Positions 1-7,257 of a DNA stretch of 34,940 nucleotides are shown here, in pieces. The DNA is from a virus, in IMG/VR virus record IMGVR_UViG_3300020172_003232, positions 1 to 34,940 of that record. One strand, written 5' to 3'. A program made the translations under genes and the position numbers. The notes under the pieces are model-generated. The model saw nothing but the letters and a program-made list of their open reading frames with translations. It was not told where the DNA came from and ran no database searches. Positions within the stretch are counted from its first letter, which is position 1. Each line of letters starts with the position of its first letter.

Positions 1-1
1 C

Positions 2-340
2 GCCAAAATGTCCAACGCCACCCTGACCAACGCCAACTTGACCGACGCCAACTTTGATCGCGCCGTCGGGATCGTAGCGTGGCAGGGCGGCGCCTACGGC
101 CCAAGGCGCCGAATGGTCCGTGTCCTCGTGGTCGACGGCACGGTGACGGTCATGGCCGGGTGTCTGACCGGATCGGCCGAGGCGGTCGCCCACGGACTCG
201 CGCTGCGACTCAACGACTGGACTTTCGAACTCGGCGAAGATTCCGCTCGGCGAGAACTGGCCGACGCCCTCGACCTGATCAGTGTGGGCGTCGCCCATTG
301 CATCGCCCGCACCGGCGCACATCAGGCGCTGACGGGTTGA
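2..340 (+). CDS. Pentapeptide-repeat protein, 5'-truncated by the window edge
   Basis: The frame is open to the left edge, so the true start lies outside the window. From base 2 the translation falls into five-residue units (AKMSN, ATLTN, ANLTD, ANFDR), the A(N/D)LXX pattern of pentapeptide repeats, which fold as a right-handed quadrilateral beta-helix. The ATG at 8 lies inside a repeat and is unlikely to be the start. The remaining roughly 90 residues are not repetitive, and I do not recognise them. Some phage and bacterial pentapeptide proteins mimic DNA or bind gyrase, but nothing here shows that role. My base count for 61-300 gives 165 G+C of 240, clearly richer than the genes to the right, so this may be a recent acquisition. 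Confidence 0.7.
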   Translation, partial: AKMSNATLTNANLTDANFDRAVGIVAWQGGAYGPRRRMVRVLVVDGTVTVMAGCLTGSAEAVAHGLALRLNDWTFELGEDSARRELADALDLISVGVAHCIARTGAHQALTG

Positions 341-385
341 GTGCCACCTCGACCACCGAACAGCAGCCGGGAGTAGGGTGACAAT

Positions 386-907
386 ATGCAAAGTGTTGTC
401 ATCTTGCTCGAAGGTTTGAATCCCGAACCTTGGAAAGCGCCCGACGTTTTCCGTGGCCGGGGCGTCAAGAATGCTGATCTGCGCGCCTACCAAATGGCCA
501 TCGCTGAACTTCTCGAATCGGAGTTGAGCAAGATCGGCATCAGCGCCCCGGCCTTTCCCAAAGGCGAGCACCTCGATGTCTGTTTTTGGTTTTGGAGACA
601 TCTGGCCTCCTATCAGACGAAGACTGGTAGAAATTCGATGGCCAGGAGGGCCGATTCGACCAACATGCAGAAAAGCACCGAAGACGCCCTACAGAAAATC
701 ATTTTCGACAACGACAAAGACAATCGTTCGGTGTGCTCCCATTGGGTCGAGCAAGGGCCAGACGTTGAACCAGCCGTGCTCATTTCGATTCGCTCCTCTT
801 CGCTGGTAGATGGATTGCCTTCCATTTCGGAGGGGGTGTGGATGCGGAACAACTTGAGCAGCAGAAACCCTGGAGCGATGGTGACGGTTGAAGCAAGGGT
901 TGGGTGA
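386..907 (+). CDS. RusA-like Holliday junction resolvase
   Basis: The 173-residue product carries the RusA-type metal-binding pattern. Residues 90-100 read D-S-T-N-M-Q-K-S-T-E-D, matching the family's D-x-x-N-x-x-K-x-x-x-D, followed by an acidic turn at 108-112 (DNDKD) and a closing beta strand (AVLISI, 130-135). RusA enzymes are dimeric endonucleases that cut four-way DNA junctions during phage recombination and packaging. The length is somewhat above the usual 120-150 residues because of a C-terminal tail. The ATG at 386 is preceded by a purine-rich stretch but no perfect ribosome site. The stop overlaps the start region of the downstream methyltransferase, so the two are probably co-transcribed. 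Confidence 0.72.
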   Translation: MQSVVILLEGLNPEPWKAPDVFRGRGVKNADLRAYQMAIAELLESELSKIGISAPAFPKGEHLDVCFWFWRHLASYQTKTGRNSMARRADSTNMQKSTEDALQKIIFDNDKDNRSVCSHWVEQGPDVEPAVLISIRSSSLVDGLPSISEGVWMRNNLSSRNPGAMVTVEARVG

Positions 908-1766
908 AGCGGTGGAACCAAGTCTGGTAATTCACTCGGACAATCTTGTGGCGCTTTCGACCATGGAGGATGAATCTTTCCAGCTCATATACGTCGACCC
1001 CCCATTCAACACTGGGAAAGTTCAATCAAGGTCGATCATGAACGTCGAACGTGACGCTGAAGGTGGAAGGGTGGGATTCTCCGGGCAGAGATACAAAGCG
1101 ATTCAAGGAATGGCGCGCTCCTACAACGACTCCTTTGCCGACTACTGGGAGTTTCTGGAACCGAGGCTCGACCAAGCCCACCGCCTACTTGCCGATACCG
1201 GCACCCTCTACCTGCACCTCGATTACCGGGAAGTTCATTACGCCAAGGTTCTTCTAGACGTGATCTTCGGCAGGGAATGCTTTCTGAACGAGATCATCTG
1301 GGCATACGACTACGGCGCCAGATCCAAGAGGAAGTGGCCAGCCAAACACGACAATATTCTTGTCTACGTCAAAAATCCTGATGCCTATTGGTTCGACTCG
1401 CAGTCTGTGGATCGAGAGCCGTACATGGCCCCAGGCCTGGTTACGCCGGAGAAGGCGGCTCTAGGGAAATTGCCCACCGATGTCTGGTGGCATACAATCG
1501 TGTCTCCGACCGGCAAGGAGAAGACCGGTTACCCCACCCAGAAGCCGGAGGGGATCGTCAGGCGAATCGTTGCGGCCTCGTCCAGGCCAGGCGACTCGGT
1601 GCTCGACTTCTTCGCTGGCAGCGGCACACTCGGTGCTGTCGCGAAAACCATGTCGCGCCGATTTGTCTTGGTGGACAGCAACCCGGAGTCGATCGAAGTG
1701 ATCAAGCAAAGAATTGGCACGCTTGACCTCGACGGCAAAGAAATCGAATACAGAAAACTGGATTGA
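888..1766 (+). CDS. Beta-class DNA methyltransferase (N6-adenine or N4-cytosine), first copy
   Basis: The motif order is beta class: catalytic DPPFNTG (residues 37-43) comes near the N-terminus, and the S-adenosylmethionine-binding FAGSGT (242-247) near the C-terminus, after the typical YPTQKP (215-220). The middle, about 110-200, is the likely target-recognition region. Such enzymes methylate the exocyclic amino group of adenine or cytosine, and the sequence alone does not say which. The first possible start is TTG at 888, inside the end of the resolvase gene, just after an in-frame stop at 882-884. GTG at 912 is an alternative that would leave all motifs intact. No restriction endonuclease is adjacent, so this is probably an orphan methylase that protects phage DNA. 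Confidence 0.85.
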   Translation: MKQGLGEAVEPSLVIHSDNLVALSTMEDESFQLIYVDPPFNTGKVQSRSIMNVERDAEGGRVGFSGQRYKAIQGMARSYNDSFADYWEFLEPRLDQAHRLLADTGTLYLHLDYREVHYAKVLLDVIFGRECFLNEIIWAYDYGARSKRKWPAKHDNILVYVKNPDAYWFDSQSVDREPYMAPGLVTPEKAALGKLPTDVWWHTIVSPTGKEKTGYPTQKPEGIVRRIVAASSRPGDSVLDFFAGSGTLGAVAKTMSRRFVLVDSNPESIEVIKQRIGTLDLDGKEIEYRKLD

Positions 1767-1774
1767 GGGATTGT

Positions 1775-2017
1775 ATGGATAACCAAATGACCATGAAGCC
1801 ACGCGATCTGTTCGTGGCGGGATACACCATCGCGATGCACGATCAGGTGCAGGAAATTGTTTCGGTTCTCGACGAGGAATCGAAGACGACCTTCCTCAAG
1901 GCGATGATGCGATCAGCGGACAACCAGTGGAAGCAGTACCTTGAAGGCGTGGCGAAAGTCAGGAGCCTGCGCTCCGGTCAAGCCACAAGCTCCCCCAACA
2001 ACAAGAAGGACAATTGA
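1775..2017 (+). CDS. Small helical protein of unknown function
   Basis: An 80-residue product that I do not recognise. The middle (about residues 15-60) looks alpha-helical with mixed charge, and the tail is polar and probably disordered (SGQATSSPNNKKDN). The ATG at 1775 is chosen because GAGG at 1765-1768 sits 6 bases upstream. A longer TTG start at 1763 would overlap the methylase stop. The stop TGA overlaps the next gene's ATG in an ATGA junction, which suggests translational coupling within the plus-strand early operon. Confidence 0.6.
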   Translation: MDNQMTMKPRDLFVAGYTIAMHDQVQEIVSVLDEESKTTFLKAMMRSADNQWKQYLEGVAKVRSLRSGQATSSPNNKKDN

Positions 2018-2256
2018 TGAACGAAAACGCCAATACTGTGAAGCCCCCGGTGATTCTGTTCGGGGACGGTGTAACGCCAAAGGCGAGCGTCAAAAGCCCT
2101 AGCGATTACTACAGGGAGCTTTACGGGGAAGTAAGCAATGAGGGAAAGACCCCGGAACAAAGCGAAGATGATGTTGAAGTAGAATCGCAAAAGACTGAAG
2201 CACCCCCCACTCCTGACGAGAGCCAGGCGAAGCAGATGAGGGGTGCCAAGCCCTGA
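2017..2256 (+). CDS. Small acidic, Pro/Glu-rich protein of unknown function
   Basis: A 79-residue product starting at the ATG that overlaps the previous stop. A good ribosome site (AAGAAGGA) lies just upstream, inside the preceding gene. The N-terminal half contains a short hydrophobic strand (PPVILFGDG) and a DYYRELYGE segment; the C-terminal half is acidic and low complexity (SEDDVEVES, then a proline-rich run) and probably disordered. No family is recognised. Its place in the operon and its coupling to the upstream gene support it being a real gene. Confidence 0.6.
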   Translation: MNENANTVKPPVILFGDGVTPKASVKSPSDYYRELYGEVSNEGKTPEQSEDDVEVESQKTEAPPTPDESQAKQMRGAKP

Positions 2257-2273
2257 ATCAGGATGGAGACACG

Positions 2274-2483
2274 TTGTCGACGCCACAATGGTTCTCCGAA
2301 GCTGCGTGTCTAGGAATTGGAAACCACCTCTTCTTCCCCGGCAGGGGCAACAGCAATGGGCAGAGAGCAATAAAGCACTTCTGTGCCGTCTGTCCTGTTG
2401 TCGCCGAATGTGAGGAGTACGGCGAATTCGTCGGGGCAACTCACGGGGTCTGGGGTGGGAAATTGAAACGTAGAACCTATTGA
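2274..2483 (+). CDS. WhiB-family iron-sulfur regulator
   Basis: A 69-residue product with the complete WhiB signature: four cysteines at residues 12, 37, 40 and 46 (C-x24-C-x2-C-x5-C), which in this family bind a [4Fe-4S] cluster, followed by the GVWGG turn at 58-62 and a basic tail (KLKRRTY) that touches DNA. WhiB proteins bind the host sigma factor region 4 and tune transcription; they are essentially restricted to Actinobacteria and their phages. It is shorter than host WhiB proteins, as phage copies usually are. The start is TTG at 2274 with a purine-rich ribosome site (GGATGGAGA) upstream. It probably redirects host or phage transcription or prevents superinfection, as reported for some mycobacteriophage WhiB proteins. 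Confidence 0.9.
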   Translation: MSTPQWFSEAACLGIGNHLFFPGRGNSNGQRAIKHFCAVCPVVAECEEYGEFVGATHGVWGGKLKRRTY

Positions 2484-2501
2484 GATGGAAAGCTTTCACA
2501 G

Positions 2502-3650
2502 ATGAAACTTGTTTCGCTTAGCGCCTCGTCGGGTCAGGTTTACGAACTCTGCCCCAAACGATGGCAAGCCGAATACGAAGTCAGATCAGATTTCCCGGGC
2601 GGCGATGCTGCCAACCTCGGAACGGCGTGTCACGGGGCGATGGAGGAATGGGTTAAGAACGGACACCACGCCAGGGAATTGAGCGCGACCCAGAAGGGGG
2701 AGTTGATCTCGAAACTTTTCGACAGGCACTACGATCAACTGTTCTCCCATGAGGATCGCCGCTCGGAAGGTCGCGACCTTTGCGCCAAGTGGGCCAATCG
2801 AACCGACTTGAGCGGAGTTGAGGTTCTGTCCACGGAGCGCAAGCGCGAAATCATGCTTGCCACGAAACACGGGCATGTTCCTTTCAGGTTCATCATGGAC
2901 CTGGAGTTGCGGCACCCGAATGGAGACATCGAAATCGTCGACTACAAGTCCGTGGGTCGACCCATTCCGGTTACCGAGCTGAAGAACCGTCTCCAGGCCA
3001 GGTCCTACGCCGCCATGGCACACCTGATGTATCCAGATGCCCCCCGCATTTGGGTCACGTTCGACCTCTTGCGATTCGATCCGATCGGCGTCGTATTCAG
3101 CCGAGACGAATGCATCGAGACGCTCAATTACCTTGTCAGGTTGGCTGAGAGAATCCTTGAGGACGACGACCCCAAGGAAGTCATCAACAACGAATGTCGC
3201 TTCTGCATCCGCAAGAATTCCTGCCAGAAAATCCGCAACTACGAAATTGCGAAGGATGCCAATTCACCAACCGCCGACCTGTCCTCCCAGGCAAGGGCGT
3301 ATCTCGAATTGCAGCAGGCCAAGGGCGTGATTGACTCCCTGATGGCTGAACTCGAAATGCACATGACGAACAACGCCACGGCCATGCTTGAGGACGGAGA
3401 GAACTCGATTACCACCGACGACGGATTCGTGGTCATAATCTCCCAGTCGAGGCGGAGGGTGGTCGACCACGACGCCCTGCTCCAGATTCTCCAACCTGAA
3501 CAGATCGCAAGAATGGCTTCGGTGAGCGTGACCAAGCTGGATGAATTTCTTGAATCTGAAGAAGTCGACAGGGAGTCGGCAAGCAAGATCCGTCAGGCAG
3601 TTCGCTGGACCTATGGCAAGGCTTCGCTCAAGGTGAAGGAGGCGAAGTGA
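2502..3650 (+). CDS. PD-(D/E)XK nuclease, Cas4/RecB-type with iron-sulfur cysteines
   Basis: The 382-residue product carries the RecB-nuclease order: SASSGQVYELCPKRW (residues 7-21), GTACHGAMEE (40-49, with the metal-binding His 44), Asp133 in the FIMDLEL strand, D147-Y-K149 (the DxK catalytic core) and the QARSYA motif at 165-170. Cys17 together with Cys232, Cys235 and Cys241 forms the four-cysteine set that holds a [4Fe-4S] cluster in AddB and Cas4 proteins. The last 130 residues are helical and not recognised. A role in trimming or resecting double-strand ends during phage recombination is inferred. No Cas1/Cas2 or helicase partner is adjacent, so a CRISPR role is not supported. The stop overlaps the next gene's GTG. 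Confidence 0.85.
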   Translation: MKLVSLSASSGQVYELCPKRWQAEYEVRSDFPGGDAANLGTACHGAMEEWVKNGHHARELSATQKGELISKLFDRHYDQLFSHEDRRSEGRDLCAKWANRTDLSGVEVLSTERKREIMLATKHGHVPFRFIMDLELRHPNGDIEIVDYKSVGRPIPVTELKNRLQARSYAAMAHLMYPDAPRIWVTFDLLRFDPIGVVFSRDECIETLNYLVRLAERILEDDDPKEVINNECRFCIRKNSCQKIRNYEIAKDANSPTADLSSQARAYLELQQAKGVIDSLMAELEMHMTNNATAMLEDGENSITTDDGFVVIISQSRRRVVDHDALLQILQPEQIARMASVSVTKLDEFLESEEVDRESASKIRQAVRWTYGKASLKVKEAK

Positions 3651-3829
3651 CAGCATCGGTTCCCGCCACCGAAGTCGGGATGCAGCGGCCGTCAGCCGAT
3701 TACAACAGGTGCTGGGGCGATTCCTGCTACTGGCACAGGGGTCCACAGAGGCCGGTCCCGGAGAACGATTCTCTCGGCCTGTGCGCCGTGTGCCGAGAGG
3801 AAATCGTCAATCGGAGATTCGAGCGATGA
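3647..3829 (+). CDS. Four-cysteine mini-protein, probably zinc-binding
   Basis: A 60-residue product starting at a GTG that overlaps the nuclease stop (GTGA). Cysteines fall in two pairs: C22-x4-C27 (with His30 nearby) and C46-x2-C49. This is consistent with a small treble-clef or ribbon zinc site. It ends in an ATGA overlap with the second methyltransferase, so it is translationally coupled on both sides. A helper or regulator of the neighbouring nuclease or methylase is conceivable but only inferred from position. I know no named family for it. Confidence 0.62.
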   Translation: MTASVPATEVGMQRPSADYNRCWGDSCYWHRGPQRPVPENDSLGLCAVCREEIVNRRFER

Positions 3830-4611
3830 CTCACGACAGGTATGTGGTCAGCGCCATGAAGGCCGAGCTTGGACCGTCGGAAGAAATAACCGAACTGGCG
3901 AACAGGCACGGCGGAATTCAACTCATCTGGACTGACCCGCCATACGGAACCGGCAAAAGGCAGTCAAGGGCCAACAGGAATCATGTCGGCTATTCGGATC
4001 CGTCAGACATCGGTTACGTTCTCGATGGGATCTCTGCATGGATTCCATTTGTGGCCCCCAACGGGACGGTAGTGATCTGTTGCGACTATCGAGCCTGTTG
4101 GAAGATTTGCGCCAGGATGGATTCCGAAGGGTGGGATCTCAGGGGCGAAGTGATATGGACTTTCAATCTTGGGATGCCAAGAAAGTCCTGGTGGGCGGTC
4201 AGGCACAACACCATGCTGACATTCTCTCGCCCCGGAGAATCGCCGAAATTCAAACATGATTCGATCCCGCAGGTTGAACGATCTTCTGGCCCCATGACCA
4301 GAGTCGCCAACGGGAAGGTCTACGAATACGGTCCGACTCGGCCAATTGGTTCGGTATGGGACATGACCTTTTCCGGCAGCGACGGCGAGAGAGTTGATCA
4401 TCCCAATCAGAAGCCGATCAGGATCATCTCGCCTTTCATATCCGCCCACACCGACGAAGGTGACCTCATCGCTGACCCATTCATGGGGTCGGGTTCCACC
4501 GGGGTCGCGGCCCTTCGGCTGGGCAGAAATTTCGCAGGGAACGACACGCGTCAGTTTTCTGTCGATACAGCAGTATCGAGATTAGAAAAGGAATTGAACA
4601 GGGAAACTTGA
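3826..4611 (+). CDS. Beta-class DNA methyltransferase, second copy
   Basis: A 261-residue product with DPPYGTGK (residues 37-44) as catalytic motif IV, HPNQKP at 192-197 and DPFMGSGS (217-224) as the S-adenosylmethionine loop, again in beta-class order. The middle, about 105-185, would be the target-recognition part and differs clearly from that of the methylase at 888-1766, so the two probably modify different sites and are not a recent duplication. ATG at 3826 is preferred because of the ATGA junction with the upstream gene; a longer frame reaching back to 3709 would lie inside that gene. DPPY is more often seen in adenine-N6 enzymes, but the beta class includes both chemistries. Confidence 0.86.
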   Translation: MTHDRYVVSAMKAELGPSEEITELANRHGGIQLIWTDPPYGTGKRQSRANRNHVGYSDPSDIGYVLDGISAWIPFVAPNGTVVICCDYRACWKICARMDSEGWDLRGEVIWTFNLGMPRKSWWAVRHNTMLTFSRPGESPKFKHDSIPQVERSSGPMTRVANGKVYEYGPTRPIGSVWDMTFSGSDGERVDHPNQKPIRIISPFISAHTDEGDLIADPFMGSGSTGVAALRLGRNFAGNDTRQFSVDTAVSRLEKELNRET

Positions 4612-4612
4612 A

Positions 4613-4777
4613 ATGAATGGATTGTCGATAATCCTCATTGCCGTGTCAACATCTTGCCTGCTGGCACTCAGGGCCACGGACAAGCGTCTGGAAATGGAAG
4701 ACAGGGAAAGATTGAACAGGATAGAGATGGCAAAACGTGCGGCCAGGGACGCCAAAAGAATCAAATTCGGCGAATAG
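4613..4777 (+). CDS. 54-residue single-pass membrane peptide with charged helix
   Basis: The ATG at 4613 follows the methylase stop by one base and has AGGGAAA as its ribosome site. The product begins with a hydrophobic span (about residues 3-19, IILIAV...CLLAL) and continues as a highly charged helix rich in Lys, Arg and Glu to the end. This shape fits small phage membrane proteins of lysis or superinfection-exclusion type, but no specific family is recognised. It ends at TAG 4775-4777, three bases before the stop of an opposite-strand gene whose product has the same layout (N-terminal membrane span, then coiled coil). Confidence 0.6.
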   Translation: MNGLSIILIAVSTSCLLALRATDKRLEMEDRERLNRIEMAKRAARDAKRIKFGE

Positions 4778-4780
4778 TTA

Positions 4781-5125
4781 CTAATCGCCCTCAAGTGCGG
4801 CAGCATCGGCATCCTCATCCGGCGGAATTGGGATTCCGTTTTCGCGCAACGCCTTTTCGAGGATCCCAATCCGCCTCCAGAGCTTCCCATGGATAGCATC
4901 ACGCTCCGCCTGTTTGGACTCCAGCTTGTCGATGCGATCGAGAGCTTTGTCGAGCTGCGTGCTCAGTTGGGAAATCACCTTATCTGCCGATTGGATGCGC
5001 TTTTCTTCGACTGAAGCTGCATTTAAGCGCCTATTCGCCCAGGAGGTGACGGCGGCTACCCCGACACCACCGCCAAGAATGATGGTGACCCAAGCCACGA
5101 ATTGTGTGACAGGAATGAAATCCAT
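4781..5125 (-). CDS. Membrane plus coiled-coil protein, holin-like candidate
   Basis: A 114-residue product from ATG at 5125 (GTG at 5134 would add three residues). It has one clear membrane span near the N-terminus (about residues 9-28, with a GGGVGV core), a long heptad-patterned coiled coil (about 45-92) and an acidic C-terminal tail (PPDEDADAAALEGD). Single-span phage proteins with charged tails include some holins and spanin-like proteins. No endolysin is next to it, so the lysis assignment is only a suggestion. It lies on the minus strand between two plus-strand genes, so it needs its own promoter, which would have to be in the AT-rich 5126-5179. Confidence 0.6.
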   Translation of the reverse strand: MDFIPVTQFVAWVTIILGGGVGVAAVTSWANRRLNAASVEEKRIQSADKVISQLSTQLDKALDRIDKLESKQAERDAIHGKLWRRIGILEKALRENGIPIPPDEDADAAALEGD

Positions 5126-5224
5126 AGCTAACACAATCGTGCCATCTCAATCGAATTTCTTAAAGCAAATCAACAAGAAATGAAGTCGGATACGATGAAG
5201 ATTCAGCCTGGAACAGAAGGACTC

Positions 5225-5467
5225 ATGTTCAGCGTGAATTGCCTCAAATGTGGGGAATTGACGCGCCAACTCGCTGGCGGTAATCCGAAACCACATCACA
5301 CGCAGGCCGTCATGGAATGCACCGAATGTGGACGCGAGTACCTTATTACCGTGCAGATGAGACCAGTAGAAGCCCTGGTCAGGAACGATTCAATGCTTGA
5401 AGTTCCCAACTGGACAAGAATCAGGGCCAAGAATTCAATCCACGGGAATGACGACGCAAATGGATGA
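5225..5467 (+). CDS. Small zinc-ribbon protein
   Basis: An 80-residue product with two CxxC knuckles, C6-L-K-C9 and C32-T-E-C35, the second followed by GREYLITV, a layout typical of small phage zinc ribbons. The ATG at 5225 is chosen because AGAAGG lies just 5 bases upstream. An ATG at 5180 in the same frame would add 15 residues but has only a weak AAGAA before it. The C-terminal part is not recognised. The stop lies inside the start of the next gene, so the pair is probably co-transcribed from a promoter in 5135-5224, divergent from the membrane protein. Confidence 0.65.
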   Translation: MFSVNCLKCGELTRQLAGGNPKPHHTQAVMECTECGREYLITVQMRPVEALVRNDSMLEVPNWTRIRAKNSIHGNDDANG

Positions 5468-6131
5468 ACGGTTCAAGAGGCTCACCAAGCAGCAAGGCGA
5501 ATGCCTCATCTGGACGGGCAAGAGGGATTCGGCTGGGTGGGGCACGCTTTCCACGCCTGTTGGCCTCAGGCCGTATTACGGTCCGGTCGAAAGAAGGGCT
5601 GCTTCTTGGGTCGCGGCATGGGATGCTGGCCTCGAACACCCAGATGAACTGGACAAAGACAACTTGGTTCTTCCCTCATGCGGGAACAAGCTCTGCGTCT
5701 CCATTGAGCACGTCCTCCGCCCCACCAGTAGGCACGCCTCGGAAGAAGCCCCAGCGCCGCCCCCTCGCCTGGCTGTGGTCCCCCAAACCGCCGACGAAGC
5801 GCCCAAGCCAAAGCCGCAGACGAGAACCAGACGCACGGGCTGCATCTCGGGGCATCCGTACTCGGAGTTTGGCGTTCTTCGTTCAGATGGTTACTACAGG
5901 TGCAAGGTGTGCCATCGCGAAGCAAACAACAGGTACAAGCGCGAAGGCGTCAAGCTTGGACCCAAAGACCCATGCATGAACGGCCACGGGACCGAATTCA
6001 AACGCGAAGCAAGGAACGGCGAAAAGGTCTACACGTATTGTTCCGAATGCAAATCGGAATCAACCAAGAAGCGAAACGCTATTCTCGCCTGGCGTCATGC
6101 GGATCGCCCTGAACCCGAGACAGTGAGTTGA
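5460..6131 (+). CDS. HNH_3-like protein with two C-terminal zinc-knuckle repeats
   Basis: A 223-residue product. Residues 12-92 match the phage HNH_3 layout: GECLIWTGKRDSAGWG, then RAASWVAAWDAG, then a cysteine-rich HNH core (LPSCGNKLCV, SIEHVLRPT, 71-89). In active members the residue before the core cysteine is a His; here it is Ser73, so the first catalytic His appears to be missing, while His84 remains. After a proline-rich linker (95-125) come two similar units, C128-x3-H132 with C148-x2-C151, and C172-x3-H176 with C194-x2-C197, each probably a zinc knuckle that binds DNA. It may be a degenerate homing endonuclease or a DNA-binding protein. Confidence 0.75.
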   Translation: MDERFKRLTKQQGECLIWTGKRDSAGWGTLSTPVGLRPYYGPVERRAASWVAAWDAGLEHPDELDKDNLVLPSCGNKLCVSIEHVLRPTSRHASEEAPAPPPRLAVVPQTADEAPKPKPQTRTRRTGCISGHPYSEFGVLRSDGYYRCKVCHREANNRYKREGVKLGPKDPCMNGHGTEFKREARNGEKVYTYCSECKSESTKKRNAILAWRHADRPEPETVS

Positions 6132-6234
6132 CGGCAACCTTCAATTTCGCATTCTCAAGAACAAGCTTCTTGATCTCTTCAAGAAGTTGATCAATCAAAT
6201 CGACGTGCTGTATTTGCACCTCGGACACGGTCAC
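6079..6234 (-). CDS. Small coiled-coil protein at the end of the tail operon
   Basis: A GTG at 6234 overlaps the stop of the upstream tail gene in a GTGA junction. The roughly 51-residue product has a leucine-zipper-like stretch (VDLIDQLLEEIKKLVLENA and on) of about 30 residues and a charged tail. Its 3' end overlaps the last 53 bases of the opposite-strand HNH-like gene. The heptad pattern and coupling favour a real gene, but the short length and antisense overlap leave doubt. A GTG at 6219 is another possible start. No family is recognised. Confidence 0.45.
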   Translation of the reverse strand: MTVSEVQIQHVDLIDQLLEEIKKLVLENAKLKVAVNSLSRVQGDPHDARRE

Positions 6235-7256
6235 CACCCAACGGCCACATAATCGACCCACACCGGGCCGCCACCTGGCCCACCGACCGGCCCAGGGGGT
6301 CCGTCCAGATATCCGTCGTACGCCTGAAATCCGCTGAGCGTTGCCTGGGTGACGGAGCTGCCCAATGTCGGCCTGTGGGCAATGATGAACCTTTCAAGCT
6401 CTGACGTGGCCACAACGCAGAGGAGACCATTCGGGAAGGCCGTCGCGAATGTCAACGTTCCAGAACCGGCAGTGAACGTCACATTTTGCCTGCCAGCCTG
6501 GATCTTGAACCCAGGGCTTGTTGCCGTGACCGCCGGGACTGATCCGACGGCCGCATTCTGCACGTTGAACAATGGAGCCAGCGGATAGCCATTGGCGCGG
6601 ACCGCTCCGCCCTGCGGATTCAGCTCAAGAATATCCACGGCTCCAGCATTCAGGGCCTGCTGACCACGGGCAGTGAACGCCATGCGGTAGTTGCTCGCCG
6701 CGGTGGATGCGGACCCGATAAAGAAGGGGAATGTCGAGCTGACCCCAGTCTGTGGGAGCACGTTGCCGCCGTCGGACGTGACCACCTTGACGTTGGTGGT
6801 CGAACCCGTAGCGCCGAACTCGACGACTCCGCCGAAAGAGGAATCAAATTTGAGGGTGCCGCCAGCCCCGGCGTCGATGGAAAGATTCGTGGAAGTCGCG
6901 GAGATCACAGCGGAAGCGGTTACCGTCGTAATGGTCGCAGCGGTCGCCGCCATGGTGTTGGCATTTAAATAGGTTGCCGAACCAGCGGCCGGAGAGTCGA
7001 CCCTTCTGTCCTGCGCCACGCCGACAACCCTGACGTAGGTCCCAGTTGACTGCGGCTGGATGGCGCCCATAGGGAGCGTGATGGTGGTGGATTCACCAGG
7101 GAAGGTGATGTCGCAAGTGCCGCCAACCCTGTCAATTGCCTGGACGGTGGCGTAGACATCCGACGGCCTATCGTTCCTGATCGCCTGCTTCGAGATTGAA
7201 GCAATAACATCCCTGACGCGAGTTGCCTTGTCGAGGTCGCCGAATCCATTACTCAT
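6231..7256 (-). CDS. Tail fibre / minor tail protein
   Basis: A 341-residue product that follows the tail hub gene by one base. The N-terminal 75 residues form a small beta domain (VYATVQAIDRVGG, ITLPMGAI) that probably attaches to the hub. The middle is rich in Ala, Thr and Ser, as in fibre shafts. Near residue 260-310 there is a strand pattern (TFTAGSGTLTFATAFPNG) like the C-terminal tip domain of many phage fibres. The end is a glycine/proline run (GPPGPVGGPGGGP) before a short aromatic tail. It is likely part of the host-recognition tip. Placement at the end of the tail cluster supports this; the exact receptor cannot be read from the sequence. Confidence 0.7.
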   Translation of the reverse strand: MSNGFGDLDKATRVRDVIASISKQAIRNDRPSDVYATVQAIDRVGGTCDITFPGESTTITLPMGAIQPQSTGTYVRVVGVAQDRRVDSPAAGSATYLNANTMAATAATITTVTASAVISATSTNLSIDAGAGGTLKFDSSFGGVVEFGATGSTTNVKVVTSDGGNVLPQTGVSSTFPFFIGSASTAASNYRMAFTARGQQALNAGAVDILELNPQGGAVRANGYPLAPLFNVQNAAVGSVPAVTATSPGFKIQAGRQNVTFTAGSGTLTFATAFPNGLLCVVATSELERFIIAHRPTLGSSVTQATLSGFQAYDGYLDGPPGPVGGPGGGPVWVDYVAVGW

Positions 7257-7257
7257 A

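Noticed and set aside
1-385. Prophage boundary at the GC shift
   Set aside because: No integrase, tRNA or direct repeat marks an attachment site; only the composition change supports it, so it is kept as an observation.
2502-3650. Cas4 of a CRISPR system
   Set aside because: No Cas1, Cas2 or repeat-spacer array is present; phage RecB/Cas4-type nucleases usually act in recombination.
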